A DNA stretch of 64,000 bases from positions 4,144,701-4,208,700 of the forward strand of contig OZ007515.1 in NCBI GenBank assembly GCA_963931865.1, given 5' to 3'. The notes beneath the pieces are model-generated. The model was not told where the DNA came from, made no database searches, and was given only the letters and a program-made list of their open reading frames with translations. The position numbers were made by a program, and so were the translations under genes. The stretch is from Axinella damicornis. Its lineage: Eukaryota; Porifera; Demospongiae; Axinellida; Axinellidae. Shown piece after piece: positions 1-10,200 of the stretch (its first letter is position 1; every line of letters begins with the position of its first letter).

Positions 1-80
1 GGAATAATAGACGAACCAAATCCCCCACGTACATGACGTACGTGTACATGTACATAAAAATTTAATTATGTTGTTTGTGA

Positions 81-88
81 TGACGTCA
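81..88. promoter_or_regulatory. CRE-like palindrome upstream of GTPase A
   Basis: A perfect TGACGTCA palindrome lies 129 bp before the ATG of GTPase A. This is the consensus site for CREB/ATF bZIP factors. GTPase C has the same octamer 33 bp before its ATG, and the D/E promoter has TGACGTAA. That recurrence is the reason to note it. No function is shown here. Confidence 0.45.
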
Positions 89-216
89 TGCGGAAGTCGG
101 AGCGCCCGTCATGTCATTTCCGCTCTGGGCAACTCCCCCTTTCCGGATTGCATGCAGCCCCAGTACGTGGGTGTGGCTGCGTATTAAAGAGTAAGCTAGG
201 ACTGGAGGGAGTAAAC

Positions 217-2856
217 ATGGCGTTTCTCCGGCCTCTGCCCGAGTACAAGATCATCCTCTTGGGCGAGCAGGGGGTAGGCAAGACGACCTTCTTTGCGCGT
301 GTCAGGGACGACGAGTTCACCTCCTCCACGCTGACTACGGCTGTCGACTCGCTAACACACACAATGCGGATTGGAAACACTGAAGTCAAGGTACGCTTAG
401 GATTAGTCTATCGAGCTAGACCAATTCTCTCGCTTTCCGGAAGAGAGAGAATTGGTCTAGCTCGATAGACTAGCTTAGGATCAATTGCCCATAGAGTAAT
501 TTATTAGGCGTGTCGTCGTGTGTACAGGATTTACAGAGGTTATGCTGATCATAATATAGCAAGGTGCAGCTGCAAATTGTCACCTGGCAGCAAATCAATG
601 TGGTAGACTAACTCAGAGAAGCGAGCAACCAGCATGAGGACAGTATCTATGACAGCTGCGCAAGGATGAAAACGGGAGAGATAAATACCAGTGGGAGGCC
701 TGATGCTAGTCCCTCTTGAGTTGAAGCGAATCCAGCCAGAGTAAGTAGCTGACTATCACACATGCACATTGTGGTTTCCATGCATGTTCACTCAGTTATG
801 GCTGAGCATAGTATACGTAGAAAGGCTTCATGGGAATAGCATAATACATGTAGACTCAAGGCTAACTTGCTTTGATCTGCTCTCTGCTGGAACTTGGAAG
901 TGCAATTGGTTTCTAAGTTGAAGCTCGTGGTCAAGCTGATCAGGATTTCCAGTGGCCTGTAGGGAGTTTGGCTCCTTCATTAATTCATGGCCTGGGGCTC
1001 CCCACACAAAATATAGTCTTGAAGTAGGCATCCCACTCTAAACCCTAGTCCTGAACCTATGCTGACTAGCTTGATCAGGTGTCAGCCACAGAATAGCACC
1101 TTCTTATTTTAGAACCTTCTTAAAAAGAACTATTTTGATTCACCATATTTTTAACAGTTACAGTTACACATAGTTTCCTATTGCAGTTGTTTGCTTTTAC
1201 ACAGGCTTAGGAAAGAAAGGAGGTGAAAAATCTGGAGTCGCCAGGAATCGAACCTGGGTTGAGCCACGAGTGCCTTAACCACTAGGCCACAACTCCAGGC
1301 AACAACCAGACCCCCCACCTCCTTTCTTATACAGCATGGGCAGTACCGAAATACAACAGTCTCATACCCAGCCGACCAAATCCTGATCAGCTTCACATAG
1401 TTTCCTGTTCCATTTGAGAAAGTCCTGCTTCAAACCCAAGCACCTCCCCACGAGACAGCCATTCACGCCTACCCTGCCTTGGGTCTCATGAGCTGTGCAT
1501 CTGTGATCAGGCATAATGGTTGTCCTAGTGAGGCTGGGTGCCAAATTCTGTATAGGAAATTTGACTTGGGGCTGCCAGATCCCCTATGGCAACACTATAC
1601 TGCACTGCAGCAAGCTATCTCTTGTAGCCTGCACCAGACAACCTGTGAGGTTTAATGGCTAGGCGCGGCATCAATGGCCCTTGGCAGCATATCCAGGCTG
1701 GCAACCAGTGTATTGGCCACATTGTAGCTAAAGAATGGGTGTGTGGGTTGACTTGCATTATATTCCTAAAGTCCTGTCAGGGTTTGAGTATATTAATTAT
1801 GCACTAGCTCAGTACATAACACTCAAATCTGAGGTGTAGTGTGGGGATATCGTGGAGCATACCTGATTTTTTTTTTGTGGTTGATGTGGTATTATAGCCA
1901 TTGACAAAAGATTCATATGAACAGCAGAACAGCCTCTTATATACCAAACTCAACATGTTACTAATAATATAGAACACCATACACCATACAAATGTTCATT
2001 AACAGCAAAGGCTAACAACAGATGTTCACTGATGTTCACTCCATAGCCATTAAACTAGTAACTGGAGCATGATTCTTTGTGTCAAGAGCGCATGATGACA
2101 TCATCGTTTTTTCCCTCTGCCGTGCCGTGAAAAAACAATGATGTCATCGTGCACTCTTGTTTGTGTACATAATCAGAATGATGTGAATATAGTGTAGCAA
2201 TGAACTTCAATAATAGGTTGTATCACTGGATAGCAAATGGTGAAACGTAAGCCCCCCAGGTCAACAACCCTTGTTGTTCCCAAGCTCCACTCCATCACTT
2301 TGCAGTCGATGAGAGCCTGCAAACAAGGCTAGCTGTAATGGAAGAAACCTGGAATCCATGCAGTATGCAATTATTGTTGGGGTTTTTTTTTCAATCTGCT
2401 TAGGCATACTTGTTTGACACTGCTGGTGGTGAGCGGTTTCGAACTCTGACCTCTAACTACTACTTCAAATCAGATGCAGCACTACTGATGTACAGTGTAG
2501 AGGATAACTACAGCTTTGAGAGACTTCAAGAGGAAATAGAAAATGCCGCCAGGTTTATCGACATAGATGAGTCAGACTTTGTTTGGGCCCTGATTGGTAA
2601 CAAGTGTGACCTACCAATAGAGATTGAAGAGAGCCGTATTGATGCTCGCTGCGAACAGCTCAACACAGAGTTGAAATTCTTCACTTCTGCAAAAACTGGA
2701 GAGAATGTATTGGCAGCATTGGAGACAGTGGTAACATATGTGCATGAACAGAGAACGTCACAGTGCACTCGTCGAGGAAACAGTTTCAAGCTCACATTTC
2801 AAGACCCTGTCATTTCACTAGCCACCAAGAGAAAAAACTGTTGTCTTAGACAGTGA
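217..2856 (+). CDS. Rab-like small GTPase A (2 exons, 208 aa)
   Basis: Exons are 217-390 and 2404-2856, joined in phase 0. The P-loop GEQGVGKT is at residues 16-23 and G3 DTAGGE at 63-68. NKCD (G4, about 124-127) and SAK (G5, 153-155) are intact. The protein ends in CCLRQ after a basic stretch, a plausible prenylation signal. G3 carries Gly where Rab and Ras proteins have the catalytic Gln, so slow hydrolysis is expected (inference). I chose the ATG at 217 because it gives a normal-length N-terminus before the P-loop; an in-frame upstream ATG at 88 is not needed. Length is normal for a Rab. An AATAAA follows the stop by 38 bp. The gene is the outlying member of the cluster with B-E and shares their intron position. 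Known Rab roles are membrane traffic switches; the exact subfamily is not recognised. Confidence 0.85.
404..472. repeat. Perfect 28-bp-arm palindrome in GTPase A intron
   Basis: Arms 404-431 and 445-472 are exact reverse complements starting TAGTCTATCGAGC and ending in CTA, with a 13-bp loop. It starts only 13 bp after the splice donor of exon 1, so the pre-mRNA would form a hairpin next to the 5' splice site. The TA termini suggest a tiny mariner-type MITE. Confidence 0.8.
1234..1296 (-). repeat. Truncated tRNA-like sequence (tRNA pseudogene or SINE head)
   Basis: On the minus strand there is a 63-nt cloverleaf-like segment. It has a matched acceptor stem (GGAGTTG with CGACTCC), an A box (TGGCCTAGTGG) and a B box (GGTTCGATTCC). 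Only about 13 nt remain where the anticodon arm and variable loop should be, so it cannot be a functional tRNA. It is framed by 13-bp inverted repeats at 1213-1225 and 1316-1328. Confidence 0.6.
2083..2159. repeat. Imperfect palindrome (GATGACATCAT family)
   Basis: Inverted arms of about 30 bp contain ATGATGACATCAT and its complement. A related hairpin lies at about 56165-56207 before the last ZC3H18 exon, so this is a dispersed family. It sits in the GTPase A intron. Confidence 0.6.
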
Positions 2857-2894
2857 TATTTCATTATCAAAGCTAATAATATATTGATAGCTGT

Positions 2895-2900
2895 AATAAA
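2895..2900 (+). terminator. Polyadenylation signal of GTPase A
   Basis: An AATAAA hexamer lies 38 bp downstream of the GTPase A stop codon. It is the only canonical signal close by. Confidence 0.6.
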
Positions 2901-3212
2901 CGTTGAATTATGCCACATGGTATCAGTCCAAGTCTGACCCATATGACAAGGCTAGGGTAAACTCGCCATATATTGGACGCTTCCAATTGCTGGACACATC
3001 TGCTAAAATAATATACGCGTGTATGTTAATTTTGCACAATAAGTTCTGCAAAATAATGCCCAATCCACATACCGAGAAAAGTGAAGCTTTCAGATGTACA
3101 ATGGCTCTGAGATGTGTAACTGGTGTATAATAATGCTGTTTTCCAAAAAGGGACTAAGAAGTTGTTAGGAGTTAGGAATTTCTCAGGGCATAACTAGCTA
3201 GCAGCTAGCAGC

Positions 3213-5968
3213 TTGCTATAGGGTCATTCCGTGTCAAGTCAACACAAAAAAATCCTGACCTCTTCCGATTTTGACGAAACTTGGTGAGCCTGTTAGTTCT
3301 ATTAAGAAACCACTGCACACCAAATTTCAGCTTCTGAACTGCTATAGCTTTTCAACTGCAACAAATTTAATTTTGGCTTCAGGTGCCCATTTTAGACAGT
3401 GTGCTATGACTGAAATACCCATATCTTCTGATGTGATCAACGTAGAGAGTTGCAACAAGGATTTTCTCGAAGCTCTTGAAAGGTTCTTTCATTTGGCATA
3501 TAATAGTTTGACGTTTGATCTATTCAAAGTTCAAAGGTTATGTAATCTGACCTTTGACCTTGGTTCTGGAAGAAAAAAAAGTTTTGATTTTTTTCAAACT
3601 TTGTTTGCAAAGACCTTGAACCTAAATGTGTTTATGCACCAAGTTTTAATTTGGGACTACAATGGGAACAGCAACTATAGACCAAAATGTAGTAGCACGT
3701 ACACGTTTTGTATTCATGCTACTACATTTTGGTCTATAGCTGCTGTTCCCATTGTTGTCCCAAATTAAAACTTGGTGAATAAACACATGACGGTTCAAGG
3801 TCTTTGTAAATAAAGTTGGAATTAAATCAAAACTTGTTTTTCCAGAACCAAGGTCAAAGGTCAGGCTACAAAACCTTGGTTAATTGAGAGACCACTCCAC
3901 ATTAAATTTCGACTTCCTCAGTCTACAACTACAGGTATACTTCTTGACCGTAATTGCCTGTTTTTACACCACATGCCATGCATGACTCAAATAGCTACCT
4001 AGCTAATGTGATCTGCAGAGAGACATTTCCTTAAAGTAGTTGTAATGCCCTCTTGTAATCTGACATGTTTACCTTAATGATATGTCGAAATCTGACCTTT
4101 GACCTTGGTTTTCACTTTGAATATGTGTGGTTAATAAGGCGACACATGCATGCACGGAGGAGGGTCTGGCTGGCATCAAGCATGTATACAGTACTTGGAT
4201 TTGTCTGCTGCAGCAGTGATTGCAAAATCACCACTGCATTATTTCCTGTTGTTTTCAGTGACAGCAGACTGAAGTTATATTTTCAACCGGCTTCTGAAAG
4301 CCCCAAAACAGTTAGCTTAATTAAGTTGTACTAGAGGTAGATGGGAAGATGGCATACAGCTGGAAGTGGTCTAATTGCTCACCACCTAACTGAGGAATAA
4401 TGACTAGCGGCAGCCTTACTCGGTGCATGGGTCTTTAATATGCTCTTTTCAACCCTGTGCAACTTACTTTTGTGTAAATGGGGATTTGATACTTATACGT
4501 ACTACATACAAGTAATGTACTCAAGGTTATAGGCCATGATCATCATTAGGTTGAGAGAAGACGACTTAGCTAAATACTGCAATTACCATCTGCAAGGTTT
4601 TTCATCAAAAAGAATGCTTGCAACTGGATTGTATGATGACCTCGCATAGTTCATGTGCCCTAGCTACTTGTGCAGCTGATCTCCACAGCATCCAATGGTA
4701 TATCTCATAGTGCGTGAACCTTGCTCGTTGGTGAGAGCCTGAATAAGCCCTACATTAGTAACTTATCCTGACACCTAAGCATGAGTGTAGCTGCATGTGC
4801 ATGTTCAGGTGGCTAGTGTCGAACTAGTCAGAGTAAGGAGCTACACCGGACTCATGCAGATGTAGTGACTGAGACAAGCATGTCCGTGAAGAGGGAACTG
4901 TCTTGTGCTGCACTACGCTAACACGAACGGAGGTGTCATAGCAACTGTCAGACCTCTGCACAACATGTTAACAGGAGCGCTCATGTAGTTGAATGTGGGG
5001 GCACACTGCAAACTAACCAGAAGACGCATGATGCATACCTGACTGGTAAGTACCATGAAGAGAATGGACAAACATGCCTACCATCCACCATTCCAAAGAG
5101 TCACTCCTTCAAATTCTGTCATGCTTCATAAAGAACAAACGTTTCCATAAAAGCAAGGCAGACTCTTGTCTACCAGCTAAAGATTATAGTATGCACATGC
5201 TTGGTAGCTACTCAGCCAGTTAGTTATGCATCCATTTGATGTATCTATTGTTTGGCTCATTAACCAGAAATGTAATTGATTCTCTGCTACAGTGTAACCT
5301 GCCTTTGCAGCACATGGGAGTTGACTGAACACAGAGTAACCGCTATAACATTATTGTTATTTTAACTGAGTATTTTTTCCAGTGATATAGCTGAAGCAAG
5401 TGAAGCCAGTTACTTGTAAATAAAGCAATGCTACGAAAAGGTCGCACATGCATACACATGCACTGACACAGACAGCAAGCTGAGCTGCAACTGACATTTT
5501 GGTCTATAGCTGCTGTTCCCATTGTAGTCCCAAATTAAAACTTGGTGAATAAACACATTTAGGTCAAGGTCTTTGTAAAAAAGGTTTGAAAAAAATCAAA
5601 ACTTTCGTTTTTCCAGAACCAAGGTCAAAGGTCAGATTACATAACCTTTGAACTCTAATGAGATCAAATGTCAAATTATTATATGCCAAATGAAAGAGCC
5701 TTTCAAGAGCTTCGAGAAAATCCTTGTTGCAACTCTCTACGTTGATCACATCTGAAGATATGGGTATTTCAGTCATGGGACGCGTCTAAAATGGGCACCT
5801 GAGGCGAAAATTAAATTTGTTACAGTTGAAAAGCTATAACACTTCAGAAACTGAAATTTGGTGTGCAGTGGTTTCTTAATAGAACTAACAGGCTCACCAA
5901 GTTTCGTCAAAATCGGAAGAGGTCAGGATTTTTTTGTGTTGATTTGACATGGAATGACCCTATAGCAA
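3213..5968. mobile_element. Composite foldback element, 2.75 kb
   Basis: Both ends carry TTGCTATAGGGTCATTCC in inverted orientation. The left arm (3213 to about 3690) and the right arm (about 5500-5968) are inverted copies of the same 450-bp sequence. A third partial inverted copy follows the left arm directly (about 3700-3880), forming a second hairpin around 3700. The middle (about 3900-5490) has no recognisable coding sequence. The short ORFs in the arms are mirror images of each other and I do not treat them as genes. Target-site duplication is unclear. Confidence 0.7.
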
Positions 5969-6172
5969 CACCGTGACCTTTGAACCACGCAAGGGGCGCG
6001 CACAACCGGAAGCGGGTTTAAATACTGATTTGTAGCATGCAAGTTTTGGCGGGAAGTCTGGATGGCTCAGCGTCTGGGCAAAGCGAGTTCTCCTTCTAGC
6101 ATCTTATCGGTGAAAGCCACACCACACAACTCCTCCATTCCTTACATTCCCTCACCAAACACAGAGAAGAGA

Positions 6173-6252
6173 TAGTCTCGCGTGGCCCAGACCCTTCCCG
6201 CGGCGATTAGTGGGCGGATCGCCGCGGGAAGGGTCTGAGCCACGCGAGACTA
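6173..6252. repeat. TAGTCTCG palindrome
   Basis: Arms reading TAGTCTCGCGTGG-C-CAGACCC and its complement surround a short centre. It belongs with the dispersed TAG(C/T)CTCG palindromes described elsewhere in the window. Confidence 0.75.
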
Positions 6253-6341
6253 GGGAAGAGATACTTCCACCAGCCTTCCACTCACACACCTTGAACCTAG
6301 TCTCGCGGGGCCAGACCCACACGTACTCAAGTACTGTCTGC

Positions 6342-7099
6342 TAGGGCTGAGCTAATTATTCGGGAATAATTTTCTGAATAATAGGCAGCTTCTTACAAAA
6401 CTTGAATAATAGGCAAGAGTTGTGTCCAGCCTGCGATAGCATATACTATTTTGAGCAGGTATCGACCAACATGAAGCCCGCCTGGAAGCTTTTAAAGCAG
6501 CAAGGCTTATTTCTCCCTTTCGATTGATTGAAATCAATCCAAGTGTTACTGCCATTGATTCCCTTGGTGCTTTTCCTTTTCTGGGAACTGAAATACCTGC
6601 CCTAAAACAAGAGCTTCCTCTTTACCAAGCAGCAGCACAAGATGTCGATCCTTCGTATGATCCACTTGTTTTTTGGAAGAATCACCAAGCTGGCTTGCCA
6701 ACGTGGGCTAAAGCAGCACGACAAGTGTTTCTTGTGCAGCCGTCATCAGCAGCATCCGAGCGTGTCTTTTCGCTTTTGAGAAGTTCATTTGGAGAGAGAC
6801 AAAATTCTTCTTTACAAGACTACATCGAGACCTCTCTGATGTTCAAGTACAATAATCGTAAAGCATATTAAGCCTACAGACTAATCAACCTCTATCACAT
6901 ACAACACATGTATACTGGTCACATGATCACTTTATCACACCACATTGTGAACACTCACTCAGTTCTGTCAGTCACATCATTTACTTTCGTCAGTTTTTTT
7001 TTGAATAATAGGGGAAGTCTCATGAATAATAGGGACCAAATGTTTGAATAAAAAATTTGAATAATAGGCAATTTTATTTGAATAATTAGCTCAGCCCTA
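6342..7099. mobile_element. Internally deleted hAT transposon
   Basis: Terminal inverted repeats TAGGGCTGAGCTAATTATTC close both ends. Flanking 8-mers ctgtctgc and cagtctct match at 5 of 8 positions, consistent with an aged hAT target-site duplication. Only the end of a transposase remains inside. AT-rich motifs of the type GAATAATAGG recur near both ends and may be subterminal binding repeats. Confidence 0.8.
6455..6871 (+). pseudogene. hAT transposase C-terminal fragment
   Basis: The open frame runs from just after an in-frame stop at 6452 to the TAA at 6869-6871. It encodes the hAT C-terminal dimerisation region, recognisable from PTWAKAARQVF followed by SSAASERVFSLLRSSFGERQ. The N-terminal zinc finger and catalytic core are missing, so the element is non-autonomous. 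A possible splice acceptor (gagcag) lies at 6453-6458. The fragment sits in the A-RUSF1 intergenic region and is unrelated to the flanking genes. Confidence 0.8.
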
Positions 7100-7289
7100 C
7101 AGTCTCTGCTCTCCCAAAATCCAGTCCAGAGTCCAGTCCACAGTCCAGAGTACAGGTTTTCCCTCGGATCGGAAAAGGGGGTTGGGCACGAGTTAGCTAT
7201 GAATTTGATTACCTAGTCGGAGCGCCGACAGAGCGCCGAGCTACGTACATGTACATGTAGCTGGAGGGCTTCAATTAGAAAATAGCATC

Positions 7290-10200
7290 ATGTCGGGAGA
7301 GCTCGCTGCTGCTGGGGAAACGGGCACACTACCCTGCGCTGAGGAGCAGTACGGGACGCGGTCGCTGCAGCTGCGCAGGTACGCGTGTGACCACACGGGG
7401 GTGAGGAGGGCGAAGATAGGCGGTGGTCAATGGCTGTGGAGCGACGTACAGAAGTTCATAAAGGTATCCAGTGTACGTACTGATTAGTCTCGCGGGCCAG
7501 ACGTTAGGGGGGGGGGGGGGGGGGGGGCGCTCCGAACGTCTGGCCAAGCTTGGACGTACCTTGAGGTTACGGGATCCCCGTGCGGTGGGCGTGGCCAGAC
7601 AATTTGTTCAACCCCATTTTTCTCCCACAAAAATGAAGCTAGTGAAATCAAACTCACTCAACACAAAGCAGGGAGGGTAGTCAACATACAGTAGCTCACA
7701 CTGTAGCTGTTGTACGAAGGTTAAATCAGTTCCAGCAAACTATTCGCCAAAAATCTCCAGTGCGAAGACCGCGAGCAACTCGATTCTACTGTTGGGAGAC
7801 ACGCCATAGGAAGCTCTAGGGCAGGACTTAAGGTGGCGGGCAAGCAATGATTACGCGCGCGTGACCGTGCAATAATTGGAGGCGTGGTTCGAGTTCCTAA
7901 TCACCGCTCTCGAGCGCTCCATCAGCAGCCATCCAAGATGCTGTGCCACCTTTCTTCTTCCAAGGCTGTTGGGCATCCATTGACAGCGTGTCTAGTTGAG
8001 CGCTACGTTATACGTACTTTGTACCGTGACAACGCCAGCTGCAAATCTCGGCCAAATACAGCACTGTTTTTTCTGTACGTCTCAAAAATCAGCTGAACGT
8101 GTTTAGCTAAAATGCTCTTCGCATGCAGCTCTTCCACTGGTTACTCGAGGGGGCTACGTTGTCATATGGCGTCGAACGAACATCTCATCGTGGTTTCTCC
8201 CCTGCAAGATGTACAAAAACAGGAAAATTGACCTCGCGATAACACTGTTAACTCCGTATCCGGCTAGTTCGGAAGCGTACTTACATAAACTCAACGTAGC
8301 CCCCTCCGGACTGGGCCTGTCTTGATCCTGAGAAAGAACAGTAGCAGTAGCTTGCGTGCAATGAAACTGAGACGTACAGAAAAATTATTTAATTCCATCA
8401 TACTGAATAATTCGCTGTCTCCGTTGTTTGCTGCTCCAGAACATCCTGGCTTGGTACATAAGTAGCACTTACCATGAAGTGTTTGATTACCACATTTGGT
8501 TTCCATTCATGGCAGGACTTGCAGGTTACAACATATTTTAGATGACATAATTATTAATTCCAAAATCACTTGCCCGCCACCTTAAGCGTTTTGTGGCTAG
8601 GTTGAGCAGTCCTCGAAAGAACGACTCTTGAGTGCGAATAACCGCCATTGGATCACACGGCTTTATTTTTGGCGACAAAAAAACTATGAAATAGTGCTTA
8701 ATACGGCGCGCGTATCCGCGCGCAGGGATCCCGTAACCTTAACCGGAAGTGGATGTGAAGCGGTACGTATCTGCGGAGAGTATACGGAAATTCATCGTTG
8801 CATACTTCCGTAAACTAACCGTTACACCCGCTGCAATGAGTGTTTCACGACATCCACCTCCAGTTTGGACAATGCACTAGTTACTTACGTGGTGTATTGT
8901 CCATGCTTGAAGTTTAATAGGCCAATGTAGATATTGGTCCGGCAGGAAGTTAATGTACCAGTATAGGTAACGGACACGCATGTGCATTCAGCACTGGCCC
9001 TGGCCCTTACATACCCTAACCCATCGCCCTACTTCCTGCCGGACAAATAACCACTTCATTAATAAGCAAGGAGACTAAGCTAGCCCTTTTGCTTTCTCCA
9101 GCACGTGATTGCTTTCAGTATCCATGTGCTCTCTGTTGGTACTGGGAGGCTCAACCATAGTCTACTGTGATTGCTTTGGCAACTATATATAGAAGCTGCA
9201 GAAGCTAAGCTGGTCATCTAGATAATAGGACTTGCGAGTGTTGCCCCATCATAAACAACACACTATGTGCAAGGGTGGCGGAACAGGGGGGGCTAGGGGC
9301 TGACTGACTAGTCCTCTACCGATCCGCTTCACATGCAATTCAGTGATGTCTGGTTAATGCATTCGGCCACGTGACAGCCACGTGACCCCCCCCCCCCCCC
9401 CCCCCCCCCTCGGCCCCCAGCCCTTCACCAGAATGGCGCGCCCGTATAGTAGCTCGACGTCTCTCTACAGCATCGATCCTCGGTATTTGCAGTGCAAAGC
9501 ACGAAGGTGCCACGAGAGGCCATCCTGATAACTGAAGAAAATTTTATTCCGCGCTTTGCGTGGACTGATCAGCACTACACACCTCTATGCACTGCCTTCA
9601 GCAGCGTGCAATGTGTCCCTGCCTCAGCCCCCCCAATCTCACACTGCTTCCGCCGATGCAGACTATATATGGCTGGTGTGCAGGGCGTCACGTGCCTGAT
9701 CTCAATTAGCTGCATCTAGCCAGGAAAGCTGTCCATAGTGTCCAGACGTATTTTTCCCTCTCCCTCTCGGCCCACCGGAATTAAATGGCTGGCCCTCAAG
9801 ACTAGACATTTGAGTATGTCAGCTACAAGATGGTGAGAAAATATCACTAGTGCAGTGAGACTGATCACTGCCTGTTGCTCAGATGTATGTTTAGGGGGTA
9901 AATTTTCCCTCTCCTTCTCCATCCACCGGCCCATGTGGAATGCACTCAGAATTTATAAATGTATATGGGAGGGGTCAAGGTGTCCATGTAGCCATGCCTC
10001 TGCAGAAGTTCGTCTGTCGAGAAGTAGGCGGGTCTGAATAGGTTCGAGTCCAGCACTGCACTTTGTGCTAGGCAGTGTAAGAATTCGGCATGGGTTGTAT
10101 GAATATTGCTCCAGTTATTGCATGATACGTGGGTACCCGTAACCTGGCCCTTAAGACTAGACATTCAGGTAGAACTATGTAGTCATAATAGTAAGATGAT

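Noticed and set aside
88..216. Upstream ATG at 88 for GTPase A
   Set aside because: It would add 43 residues with no family match before the conserved start. ATG 217 gives normal Rab length.
3271..3768. 165-aa ORF in the foldback arm
   Set aside because: It crosses the hairpin centre, and the same sequence appears inverted at 5564-5776, so it is repeat sequence.
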